Of a stretch of DNA of 64,000 bases, positions 35,641 through 48,239 are shown in pieces. The stretch is from the NCBI GenBank assembly GCA_916048095.2, contig OU696585.1:186001-250000 (forward strand), written 5' to 3'. A program made the position numbers and the translations under genes. This stretch comes from Sacculina carcini. Its lineage: Eukaryota > Arthropoda > Thecostraca > Sacculinidae. Numbering within the stretch: the first letter of the stretch is position 1; every line of letters begins with the position of its first letter. The notes under the pieces are model-generated. The model saw only the letters and a list, made by a program, of their open reading frames with translations, ran no database searches and was not told the origin of the DNA.

Positions 35641-38600
35641 TTACCTAAGTGTGCCCTAAGTGTTACCTAAGTGTGCCCTAAGTGTTACCTAAGTGTTACC
35701 TAAGTGTGCCCTAAGTGTTACCTAAGTGTGCCCTAAGTGTTACCTAAGTGTGCCCTAAGTGTTACCTAAGTGTAGCCTAAGTGTTACCTAAGTCTTACCT
35801 AAGTGTTACCTAAGTGTTACCTAAGTGTTACCTAAGTGTGCCCTAAGTGTTACCTAAGTGTGCCCTAAGTGTTACCTAAGTGTAACCTAAGTGTGCCCTA
35901 AGTGTTACCTAAGTGTGCCCTAAGTGTGCCCTAACTGTTACCTAAGTGTGCCCTAACTGTTACCTAAGTGTGCCCTAAGTGTTACCTAAGTGTACCCTAA
36001 GTGTTACCTAAGTGTGCCATAAGTGTTACCTAAGTGTGCCCCAAGTGTTACCTAAGTGTGCCCTAAGTGTTACCTAAGTGTGCCCTAACTGTTACCTAAG
36101 TGTGCCCTAAGTGTTACCTAAGTGTGCCCTAAGTGTTACCTAAGTGTTACCTAAGTGTGCCCTAAGTGTTACCTAAGTGTGCCCTAAGTGTTACCTAAGT
36201 GTGCCCTAAGTGTTACCTAAGTGTGCCCTAAGTGTTACCTAAAGGTGCCCTAAGTGTTACCTAAGTGTGCCCTAAGTGTTACCTAAGTGTAGCCTAAGTG
36301 TTACCTAAGTGTTACCTAAGTGTTACCTAAGTGTTACCTAAGTGTTACCTAAGTGTGCCCTAACTGTTACCTAAGTGGGCCCTAACTGTTACCTAAGTGT
36401 GCCCTAAGTGTTACCTAAGTGTGCCCCAAGTGTGCCCTAAGTGTTACCTAAGTGTGCCCTAAGTGTTACCCAAGTGTACCCTAAGTGTGCCCTAAGTGTT
36501 ACCTAAGTGTGCCCTAAGTGTTACCTAAGTGTGACATAAGTGTTACCTAAGTGTGCCCTAAGTGTTACCTAAGTGTGCCCTAAGTGTTACCTAAGTGTGC
36601 CCTAAGTGTTACCTAAGTGTGCCCTAAGTGTTACCTAAGTGTGCCCTAAGTGTTACCTAAGTGTGCCCTAAGTGTTACCTAATTGTGCCCTAAGTGTTAC
36701 CTAAGTGTGCCCTAAGTGTTACCTAAAGGTGCTCTAAGTGTTACCTAAGTGTGCCCTAAGTGTTACCTAAGTGTAGCCTAAGTGTTACCTAAGTGTGCCA
36801 TAAGTGTTACCTAAGTGTGCCCTAAGTGTTACCTAAGTGTGCCCTAAGTGTTACCTAAGTGTGCCCTAAGTGTTACCCAAGTGTACCCTAAGTGTGCCCT
36901 AAGTGTTACCTAAGTGTGCCCTAAGTGTTACCTAAGTGTTACCTAAGTGTGCCCTAAGTGTTACCTAAGTGTGCCCTAAGTGTTACCTAAGTGTGCCCTA
37001 AGTGTTACCTAAGTGTGCCCTAAGTGTTACCTAAGTGTGCCCTAAGTGTTACCTAAAGGTGCCCTAAGTGTTACCTAAGTGTGCCCTAAGTGTTACCTAA
37101 GTGTAGCCTAAGTGTTACCTAAGTGTTACCTAAGTGTTACCTAAGTGTTACCTAAGTGTGCCCTAACTGTTACCTAAGTGTGCCCTAAGTGTGCCCTAAG
37201 TGTTACCTAAGTGTGCCCTAAGTGTTACCTAAGTGTGCCCTAAGTGTTACCTAAGTGTGCCCTAAGTGTTACCTAAAGGTGCCCTAAGTGTTACCTAAGT
37301 GTGCCCTAAGTGTTACCTAAGTGTGCCCTAAGTGTTACCTAAAGGTGCCCTAAGTGTTACCTAAGTGTGCCCTAAGTGTTACCTAAGTGTAGCCTAAGTG
37401 TTACCTAAGTGTAGCCTAAGTGTTACCTAAGTGTTACCTAAGTGTTACCTAAGTGTGCCCTAAGTGTTACCTAAGTGTGCCCTAAGTGTTACCCAAGTGT
37501 ACCCTAAGTGTGCCCTAAGTGTTACCTAAGTGTGCCCTAAGTGTTACCTAAGTGTTACCTAAGTGTGCCATAAGTGTTACCTAAGTGTGCCCTAAGTGTT
37601 ACCTAAGTGTGCCCTAAGTGTTACCTAAGTGTGCCCTAAGTGTTACCCAAGTGTACCCTAAGTGTGCCCTAAGTGTTACCTAAGTGTGCCCTAAGTGTTA
37701 CCTAAGTGTTACCTAAGTGTGCCCTAAGTGTTACCTAAGTGTGCCCTAAGTGTTACCTAAGTGTGCCCTAAGTGTTACCTAAGTGTGCCCTAAGTGTTAC
37801 CTAAGTGTGCCCTAAGTGTTACCTAAAGGTGCCCTAAGTGTTACCTAAGTGTGCCCTAAGTGTTACCTAAGTGTAGCCTAAGTGTTACCTAAGTGTTACC
37901 TAAGTGTTACCTAAGTGTTACCTAAGTGTGCCCTAACTGTTACCTAAGTGTGCCCTAAGTGTTACCTAAGTGTGCCCTAAGTGTTACCTAAGTGTGCCCT
38001 AAGTGTTACCTAAGTGTTTCCTAAGTGTGCCGTAAGTGTTACCTAAGTGTTTCCTAAGTGTGCCCTAAGTGTGCCCTAAGTGTTACCTAAGTGTGCCCTA
38101 AGTGTTACCTAAGTGTTACCTAAGTGTGCCCTAAGTGTTACCTAAGTGTGCCCTAAGTGTTACCTAAGTGTTACCTAAGTGTGCCCTAAGTGTTACCTAA
38201 GTGTAGCCTAAGTGTTACCTAAGTGTTACCTAAGTGTTACCTAAGTGTTACCTAAGTGTGCCCTAACTGTTACCTAAGTGTGCCCTAAGTGTTACCTAAG
38301 TGTGCCCTAAGTGTTACCTAAGTGTGCCCTAAGTGTTACCTAAGTGTTTCCTAAGTGTGCCCTAAGTGTTACCTAAGTGTTACCTAAGTGTGCCCTAAGT
38401 GTGCCCTAAGTGTTACCTAAGTGTGCCCTAAGTGTTACCTAAGTGTGCCCTAAGTGTTACCTAAGTGTGCCCTAAGTGTTACCTAAGTGTTTCCTAAGTG
38501 TGCCCTAAGTGTTACCTAAGTGTTTCCTAAGTGTGCCCTAAGTGTGCCCTAAGTGTTACCTAAGTGTGCCCTAAGTGTTACCTAAGTGTTACCTAAGTGT

Positions 38601-41600
38601 GCCCTAAGTGTTACCTAAGTGTGCCCTAAGTGTTACCTAAGTGTTACCTAAGTGTGCCCTAAGTGTTACCTAAGTGTGACATAAGTGTTACCTAAGTGTG
38701 CCCTAAGTGTTACCTAAGTGTGCCCTAAGTGTTACCTAAGTGTGCCCTAAGTGTTACCTAAGTGTGCCCTAAGTGTTACCTAAGTGTGCCCTAAGTGTTA
38801 CCTAAGTGTGCCCTAAGTGTTACCTAATTGTGCCCTAAGTGTTACCTAAGTGTGCCCTAAGTGTTACCTAAAGGTGCTCTAAGTGTTACCTAAGTGTGCC
38901 CTAAGTGTTACCTAAGTGTAGCCTAAGTGTTACCTAAGTGTTACCTAAGTGTTACCTAAGTGTTACCTAAGTGTTACCTAAGTGTTACCTAAGTGTGCCC
39001 TAACTGTTACCTAAGTGTGCCCTAAGTGTGCCCTAAGTGTTACCTAAGTGTGCCCTAAGTGTTACCTAAGTGTGCCCTAAGTGTTACCTAAGTGTGCCCT
39101 AAGTGTTACCTAAAGGTGCCCTAAGTGTTACCTAAGTGTGCCCTAAGTGTTACCTAAGTGTGCCCTAAGTGTTACCTAAAGGTGCCCTAAGTGTTACCTA
39201 AGTGTGCCCTAAGTGTTACCTAAGTGTAGCCTAAGTGTTACCTAAGTGTAGCCTAAGTGTTACCTAAGTGTTACCTAAGTGTTACCTAAGTGTGCCCTAA
39301 GTGTTACCTAAGTGTGCCCTAAGTGTTACCCAAGTGTACCCTAAGTGTGCCCTTAGTGTTACCTAAGTGTGCCCTAAGTGTTACCTAAGTGTTACCTAAG
39401 TGTGCCATAAGTGTTACCTAAGTGTGCCCTAAGTGTTACCTAAGTGTGCCCTAAGTGTTACCTAAGTGTGCCCTAAGTGTTACCCAAGTGTACCCTAAGT
39501 GTGCCCTAAGTGTTACCTAAGTGTGCCCTAAGTGTTACCTAAGTGTTACCTAAGTGTGCCCTAAGTGTTACCTAAGTGTGCCCTAAGTGTTACCTAAGTG
39601 TGCCCTAAGTGTTACCTAAGTGTGCCCTAAGTGTTACCTAAGTGTGCCCTAAGTGTTACCTAAAGGTGCCCTAAGTGTTACCTAAGTGTGCCCTAAGTGT
39701 TACCTAAGTGTAGCCTAAGTGTTACCTAAGTGTTACCTAAGTGTTACCTAAGTGTTACCTAAGTGTGCCCTAACTGTTACCTAAGTGTGCCCTAAGTGTT
39801 ACCTAAGTGTGCCCTAAGTGTTACCTAAGTGTGCCCTAAGTGTTACCTAAGTGTTTCCTAAGTGTGCCGTAAGTGTTACCTAAGTGTTTCCTAAGTGTGC
39901 CCTAAGTGTGCCCTAAGTGTTACCTAAGTGTGCCCTAAGTGTTACCTAAGTGTTACCTAAGTGTGCCCTAAGTGTTACCTAAGTGTGCCCTAAGTGTTAC
40001 CTAAGTGTTACCTAAGTGTGCCCTAAGTGTTACCTAAGTGTAGCCTAAGTGTTACCTAAGTGTTACCTAAGTGTTACCTAAGTGTTACCTAAGTGTGCCC
40101 TAACTGTTACCTAAGTGTGCCCTAAGTGTTACCTAAGTGTGCCCTAAGTGTTACCTAAGTGTGCCCTAAGTGTTACCTAAGTGTTTCCTAAGTGTGCCCT
40201 AAGTGTTACCTAAGTGTTACCTAAGTGTGCCCTAAGTGTGCCCTAAGTGTTACCTAAGTGTGCCCTAAGTGTTACCTAAGTGTGCCCTAAGTGTTACCTA
40301 AGTGTGCCCTAAGTGTTACCTAAGTGTTTCCTAAGTGTGCCCTAAGTGTTACCTAAGTGTTTCCTAAGTGTGCCCTAAGTGTGCCCTAAGTGTTACCTAA
40401 GTGTGCCCTAAGTGTTACCTAAGTGTTACCTAAGTGTGCCCTAAGTGTTACCTAAGTGTGCCCTAAGTGTTACCTAAGTGTTACCTAAGTGTGCCCTAAG
40501 TGTTACCTAAGTGTGACATAAGTGTTACCTAAGTGTGCCCTAAGTGTTACCTAAGTGTGCCCTAAGTGTTACCTAAGTGTGCCCTAAGTGTTACCTAAGT
40601 GTGCCCTAAGTGTTACCTAAGTGTGCCCTAAGTGTTACCTAAGTGTGCCCTAAGTGTTACCTAATTGTGCCCTAAGTGTTACCTAAGTGTGCCCTAAGTG
40701 TTACCTAAAGGTGCTCTAAGTGTTACCTAAGTGTGCCCTAAGTGTTACCTAAGTGTAGCCTAAGTGTTACCTAAGTGTTACCTAAGTGTTACCTAAGTGT
40801 TACCTAAGTGTTACCTAAGTGTGCCCTAAGTGTTACCTAAGTGTGCCCTAAGTGTTACCCAAGTGTACCCTAAGTGTGCCCTAAGTGTTACCTAAGTGTG
40901 CCCTAAGTGTTACCTAAGTGTTACCTAAGTGTGCCCTAAGTGTTACCTAAGTGTGCCCTAAGTGTTACCTAAGTGTGCCCTAAGTGTTACCTAAGTGTGC
41001 CCTAAGTGTTACCTAAAGGTGCCCTAAGTGTTACCTAAGTGTGCCCTAAGTGTTACCTAAGTGTAGCCTAAGTGTTACCTAAGTGTTACCTAAGTGTTAC
41101 CTAAGTGTTACCTAAGTGTGCCCTAACTGTTACCTAAGTGGGCCCTAACTGTTACCTAAGTGTGCCCTAAGTGTTACCTAAGTGTGCCCTAAGTGTTACC
41201 TAAGTGTTTCCTAAGTGTGCCCTAAGTGTTACCTAAGTGTTTCCTAAGTGTGCCCTAAGTGTTACCTAAGTGTGACATAAGTGTTACCTAAGTGTGCCCT
41301 AAGTGTTACCTAAGTGTGCCCTAAGTGTTACCTAAGTGTGCCCTAAGTGTTACCTAAGTGTGCCCTAAGTGTTACCTAAGTGTGCCCTAAGTGTTACCTA
41401 AAGGTGCCCTAAGTGTTACCTAAGTGTGCCCTAAGTGTTACCTAAGTGTAGCCTAAGTGTTACCCAAGTGTTATCTAAGTGTGCCCTAAGTGTTACCTAA
41501 GTGTGCCATAAGTGTTACCTAAGTGTGCCATAAGTGTTACCTAAGTGTGCCCTAAGTGTTACCTAAGTGTGCCCTAAGTGTTACCTAAGTGTGCCCTAAG

Positions 41601-44600
41601 TGTTACCCAAGTGTACCCTAAGTGTGCCCTAAGTGTTACCTAAGTGTGCCCTAAGTGTTACCTAAGTGTTACCTAAGTGTGCCCTAAGTGTTACCTAAGT
41701 GTGCCCTAAGTGTTACCTAAGTGTGCCCTAAGTGTTACCTAAGTGTGCCCTAAGTGTTACCTAAGTGTGCCCTAAGTGTTACCTAAAGGTGCCCTAAGTG
41801 TTACCTAAGTGTGCCCTAAGTGTTACCTAAGTGTAGCCTAAGTGTTACCTAAGTGTTACCTAAGTGTTACCTAAGTGTTACCTAAGTGTGCCCTAACTGT
41901 TACCTAAGTGTGCCCTAAGTGTGCCCTAAGTGTTACCTAAGTGTGCCCTAAGTGTTACCTAAGTGTGCCCTAAGTGTTACCTAAGTGTGCCCTAAGTGTT
42001 ACCTAAAGGTGCCCTAAGTGTTACCTAAGTGTGCCCTAAGTGTTACCTAAGTGTGCCCTAAGTGTTACCTAAAGGTGCCCTAAGTGTTACCTAAGTGTGC
42101 CCTAAGTGTTACCTAAGTGTAGCCTAAGTGTTACCTAAGTGTAGCCTAAGTGTTACCTAAGTGTTACCTAAGTGTTACCTAAGTGTGCCCTAAGTGTTAC
42201 CTAAGTGTGCCCTAAGTATTACCCAAGTGTACCCTAAGTGTGCCCTAAGTGTTACCTAAGTGTGCCCTAAGTGTTACCTAAGTGTTACCTAAGTGTGCCC
42301 TAAGTGTTACCTAAGTGTGCCCTAAGTGTTACCTAAGTGTGCCCTAAGTGTTACCTAAGTGTGCCCTAAGTGTTACCCAAGTGTACCCTAAGTGTGCCCT
42401 AAGTGTTACCTAAGTGTGCCCTAAGTGTTACCTAAGTGTTACCTAAGTGTGCCCTAAGTGTTACCTAAGTGTGCCCTAAGTGTTACCTAAGTGTGCCCTA
42501 AGTGTTACCTAAGTGTGCCCTAAGTGTTACCTAAGTGTGCCCTAAGTGTTACCTAAAGGTGCCCTAAGTGTTACCTAAGTGTGCCCTAAGTGTTACCTAA
42601 GTGTAGCCTAAGTGTTACCTAAGTGTTACCTAAGTGTTACCTAAGTGTTACCTAAGTGTGCCCTAACTGTTACCTAAGTGTGCCCTAAGTGTTACCTAAG
42701 TGTGCCCTAAGTGTTACCTAAGTGTGCCCTAAGTGTTACCTAAGTGTTTCCTAAGTGTGCCGTAAGTGTTACCTAAGTGTTTCCTAAGTGTGCCCTAAGT
42801 GTGCCCTAAGTGTTACCTAAGTGTTACCTAAGTGTTACCTAAGTGTTACCTAAGTGTGCCCTAAGTGTTACCTAAGTGTGCCCTAAGTGTTACCTAAGTG
42901 TTACCTAAGTGTGCCCTAAGTGTTACCTAAGTGTAGCCTAAGTGTTACCTAAGTGTTACCTAAGTGTTACCTAAGTGTTACCTAAGTGTGCCCTAACTGT
43001 TACCTAAGTGTGCCCTAAGTGTTACCTAAGTGTGCCCTAAGTGTTACCTAAGTGTGCCCTAAGTGTTACCTAAGTGTTTCCTAAGTGTGCCCTAAGTGTT
43101 ACCTAAGTGTTACCTAAGTGTGCCCTAAGTGTGCCCTAAGTGTTACCTAAGTGTGCCCTAAGTGTTACCTAAGTGTGCCCTAAGTGTTACCTAAGTGTGC
43201 CCTAAGTGTTACCTAAGTGTGCCCTAAGTGTTACCTAAAGGTGCCCTAAGTGTTACCTAAGTGTGCCCTAAGTGTTACCTAAGTGTGCCCTAAGTGTTAC
43301 CTAAAGGTGCCCTAAGTGTTACCTAAGTGTGCCCTAAGTGTTACCTAAGTGTAGCCTAAGTGTTACCTAAGTGTAGCCTAAGTGTTACCTAAGTGTTACC
43401 TAAGTGTTACCTAAGTGTGCCCTAAGTGTTACCTAAGTGTGCCCTAAGTGTTACCCAAGTGTACCCTAAGTGTGCCCTAAGTGTTACCTAAGTGTGCCCT
43501 AAGTGTTACCTAAGTGTTACCTAAGTGTGCCATAAGTGTTACCTAAGTGTGCCCTAAGTGTTACCTAAAGGTGCCCTAAGTGTTACCTAAGTGTGCCCTA
43601 AGTGTTACCTAAGTGTGCCCTAAGTGTTACCTAAGGGTGCCCTAAGTGTTACCTAAGTGTGCCCTAAGTGTTACCTAAGTGTAGCCTAAGTGTTACCTAA
43701 GTGTAGCCTAAGTGTTACCTAAGTGTTACCTAAGTGTTACCTAAGTGTGCCCTAAGTGTTACCTAAGTGTGCCCTAAGTATTACCCAAGTGTACCCTAAG
43801 TGTGCCCTAAGTGTTACCTAAGTGTGCCCTAAGTGTTACCTAAGTGTTACCTAAGTGTGCCAAAAGTGTTACCTAAGTGTGCCCTAAGTGTTACCTAAGT
43901 GTGCCCTAAGTGTTACCTAAGTGTGCCCTAAGTGTTACCCAAGTGTACCCTAAGTGTGCCCTAAGTGTTACCTAAGTGTGCCCTAAGTTTTACCTAAGTG
44001 TTACCTAAGTGTGCCCTAAGTGTTACCTAAGTGTGCCCTAAGTGTTACCTAAGTGTGCCCTAAGTGTTACCTAAGTGTGCCCTAAGTGTTACCTAAGTGT
44101 GCCCTAAGTGTTACCTAAAGGTGCCCTAAGTGTTACCTAAGTGTGCCCTAAGTGTTACCTAAGTGTAGCCTAAGTGTTACCTAAGTGTTACCTAAGTGTT
44201 ACCTAAGTGTTACCTAAGTGTGCCCTAACTGTTACCTAAGTGTGCCCTAAGTGTTACCTAAGTGTGCCCTAAGTGTTACCTAAGTGTGCCCTAAGTGTTA
44301 CCTAAGTGTTTCCTAAGTGTGCCCTAAGTGTTACCTAAGTGTTTCCTAAGTGTGCCCTAAGTGTGCCCTAAGTGTTACCTAAGTGTGCCCTAAGTGTTAC
44401 CTAAGTGTGCCCTAAGTGTGCCCTAAGTGTTACCTAAGTGTGCCCTAAGTGTGCCCTAAGTGTTACCTAAGTGTGCCCTAAGTGTTACCTAAGTGTAGCC
44501 TAAGTGTTACCTAAGTGTTACCTAAGTGTTACCTAAGTGTTACCTAAGTGTGCCCTAACTGTTACCTAAGTGTGCCCTAAGTGTTACCTAAGTGTGCCCT

Positions 44601-45170
44601 AAGTGTTACCTAAGTGTGCCCTAAGTGTTACCTAAGTGTTTCCTAAGTGTGCCCTAAGTGTTACCTAAGTGTTACCTAAGTGTGCCCTAAGTGTGCCCTA
44701 AGTGTTACCTAAGTGTGCCCTAAGTGTTACCTAAGTGTGCCCTAAGTGTTACCTAAGTGTGCCCTAAGTGTTACCTAAGTGTGCCCTAAGTGTTACCTAA
44801 AGGTGCCCTAAGTGTTACCTAAGTGTGCCCTAAGTGTTACCTAAGTGTGCCCTAAGTGTTACCTAAAGGTGCCCTAAGTGTTACCTAAGTGTGCCCTAAG
44901 TGTTACCTAAGTGTAGCCTAAGTGTTACCTAAGTGTAGCCTAAGTGTTACCTAAGTGTTACCTAAGTGTTACCTAAGTGTGCCCTAAGTGTTACCTAAGT
45001 GTGCCCTAAGTATTACCCAAGTGTACCCTAAGTGTGCCCTAAGTGTTACCTAAGTGTGCCCTAAGTGTTACCTAAGTGTTACCTAAGTGTGCCAAAAGTG
45101 TTACCTAAGTGTGCCCTAAGTGTTACCTAAGTGTGCCCTAAGTGTTACCTAAGTGTGCCCTAAGTGTTAC
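35630..45170 (+). repeat. About 9.5-kb segment, right member of the 18.9-kb-offset duplication
   Basis: This is the counterpart of 16,754-26,310. It keeps fine markers that other relatives lack: TAACC after the N unit (near 35,881) and U (GGCCCTAACTG near 36,378). Its nearest relative is therefore the 16.75-kb copy, not the intermediate copies near 28 and 34 kb. Private differences include AAGGG at 43,633 in place of AAAGG, C at 43,682 where the left copy has TGGCC, and B at 44,321 where the left copy has R. The left boundary is abrupt, at 35,619-35,630. Confidence 0.86.
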
Positions 45171-48100
45171 CCAAGTGTACCCTAAGTGTGCCCTAAGTGT
45201 TACCTAAGTGTGCCCTAAGTTTTACCTAAGTGTTACCTAAGTGTGCCCTAAGTGTTACCTAAGTGTGCCCTAAGTGTTACCTAAGTGTGCCCTAAGTGTT
45301 ACCTAAGTGTGCCCTAAGTGTTACCTAAGTGTGCCCTAAGTGTTACCTAAAGGTGCCCTAAGTGTTACCTAAGTGTGCCCTAAGTGTTACCTAAGTGTAG
45401 CCTAAGTGTTACCTAAGTGTTACCTAAGTGTTACCTAAGTGTTACCTAAGTGTGCCCTAACTGTTACCTAAGTGTGCCCTAAGTGTTACCTAAGTGTGCC
45501 CTAAGTGTTACCTAAGTGTGCCCTAAGTGTTACCTAAGTGTTTCCTAAGTGTGCCGTAAGTGTTACCTAAGTGTTTCCTAAGTGTGCCCTAAGTGTGCCC
45601 TAAGTGTTACCTAAGTGTGCCCTAAGTGTTACCTAAGTGTGCCCTAAGTGTGCCCTAAGTGTTACCTAAGTGTGCCCTAAGTGTGCCCTAAGTGTTACCT
45701 AAGTGTGCCCTAAGTGTTACCTAAGTGTAGCCTAAGTGTTACCTAAGTGTTACCTAAGTGTTACCTAAGTGTTACCTAAGTGTGCCCTAACTGTTACCTA
45801 AGTGTGCCCTAAGTGTTACCTAAGTGTGCCCTAAGTGTTACCTAAGTGTGCCCTAAGTGTTACCTAAGTGTTTCCTAAGTGTGCCCTAAGTGTTACCTAA
45901 GTGTTACCTAAGTGTGCCCTAAGTGTGCCCTAAGTGTTACCTAAGTGTGCCCTAAGTGTTACCTAAGTGTGCCCTAAGTGTTACCTAAGTGTGCCCTAAG
46001 TGTTACCTAAGTGTGCCCTAAGTGTTACCTAAAGGTGCCCTAAGTGTTACCTAAGTGTGCCCTAAGTGTTACCTAAGTGTGCCCTAAGTGTTACCTAAAG
46101 GTGCCCTAAGTGTTACCTAAGTGTGCCCTAAGTGTTACCTAAGTGTAGCCTAAGTGTTACCTAAGTGTAGCCTAAGTGTTACCTAAGTGTTACCTAAGTG
46201 TTACCTAAGTGTGCCCTAAGTGTTACCTAAGTGTGCCCTAAGTGTTACCCAAGTGTACCCTAAGTGTGCCCTAAGTGTTACCTAAGTGTGCCCTAAGTGT
46301 TACCTAAGTGTTACCTAAGTGTGCCATAAGTGTTACCTAAGTGTGCCCTAAGTGTTACCTAAGTGTGCCCTAAGTGTTACCTAAGTGTGCCCTAAGTGTT
46401 ACCCAAGTGTACCCTAAGTGTGCCCTAAGTGTTACCTAAGTTTGCCCTAAGTGTTACCTAAGTGTTACCTAAGTGTGCCCTAAGTGTTACCTAAGTGTGC
46501 CCTAAGTGTTACCTAAGTGTGCCCTAAGTGTTACCTAAGTGTGCCCTAAGTGTTACCTAAGTGTGCCCTAAGTGTTACCTAAAGGTGCCCTAAGTGTTAC
46601 CTTAGTGTGCCCTAAGTGTTACCTAAGTGTGCCCTAAGTGTTACCTAAGTGTTACCTAAGTGTGCCCTAAGTGTGCCCTAAGTGTTACCTAAGTGTAGCC
46701 TAAGTGTTACCTAAGTGTTACCTAAGTGTTACCTAAGTGTTACCTAAGTGTGCCCTAACTGTTACCTAAGTGTGCCCTAAGTGTTACCTAAGTGTGCCCT
46801 AAGTGTTACCTAAGTGTGCCCTAAGTGTTACCTAAGTGTTTCCTAAGTGTGCCCTAAGTGTTACCTAAGTGTTTCCTAAGTGTGCCCTAAGTGTGCCCTA
46901 AGTGTTACCTAAGTGTGCCCTAAGTGTTACCTAAGTGTTACCTAAGTGTGCCCTAAGTGTTACCTAAGTGTGCCCTAAGTGTTACCTAAGTGTTACCTAA
47001 GTGTGCCCTAAGTGTTACCTAAGTGTGACATAAGTGTTACCTAAGTGTGCCCTAAGTGTTACCTATGTGTGCCCTAAGTGTTACCTAAGTGTGCCCTAAG
47101 TGTTACCTAAGTGTACCCTAAGTGTTACCTAAGTGTGCCCTAAGTGTGCCCTAAGTGTTACCTAAGTGTGCCCTAAGTGTTACCTAAGTGTAGCCTAAGT
47201 GTTACCCAAGTGTTATCTAAGTGTGCCCTAAGTGTTACCTAAGTGTGCCATAAGTGTTACCTAAGTGTGCCCTAAGTGTTACCTAAGTGTGCCCTAAGTG
47301 TGCCCTAAGTGTTACCTAAGTGTGCCCTAAGTGTTACCTAAGTGTGCCCTAAGTGTTACCTAAGTGTTACCTAAGTGTGCCCTAAGTGTTACCTAAGTGT
47401 TACCTAAGTGTGCCCTAAGTGTGCCCTAAGTGTTACCTAAGTGTGCCCTAAGTGTTACCCAAGTGTACCCTAAGTGTGCCCTAAGTGTTACCTAAGTGTG
47501 CCCTAAGTGTTACCTAAGTGTTACCTAAGTGTGCCCTAAGTGTTACCTAAGTGTGCCCTAAGTGTTACCTAAGTGTGCCCTAAGTGTTACCTAAGTGTGC
47601 CCTAAGTGTTACCTAAAGGTGCCCTAAGTGTTACCTAAGTGTGCCCTAAGTGTTACCTAAGTGTAGGCTAAGTGTTACCTAAGTGTTACCTAAGTGTTAC
47701 CTAAGTGTTACCTAAGTGTGCCCTAACTGTTACCTAAGTGGGCCCTAACTGTTACCTAAGTGTGCCCTAAGTGTTACCTAAGTGTGCCCTAAGTGTTACC
47801 TAAGTGTTTCCTAAGTGTGCCCTAAGTGTTACCTAAGTGTTTCCTAAGTGTGCCCTAAGTGTTACCTAAGTGTGACATAAGTGTTACCTAAGTGTGCCCT
47901 AAGTGTTACCTAAGTGTGCCCTAAGTGTTACCTAAGTGTGCCCTAAGTGTTACCTAAGTGTGCCCTAAGTGTTACCTAAGTGTGCCCTAAGTGTTACCTA
48001 AAGGTGCCCTAAGTGTTACCTAAGTGTGCCCTAAGTGTTACCTAAGTGTAGCCTAAGTGTTACCCAAGTGTTATCTAAGTGTGCCCTAAGTGTTACCTAA

Positions 48101-48239
48101 GTGTGCCATAAGTGTTACCTAAGTGTGCCATAAGTGTTACCTAAGTGTGCCCTAAGTGTTACCTAAGTGTGCCCTAAGTGTTACCTAAGTGTTACCTAAG
48201 TGTGCCCTAAGTGTTACCTAAGTGTGCCCTAAGTGTTAC

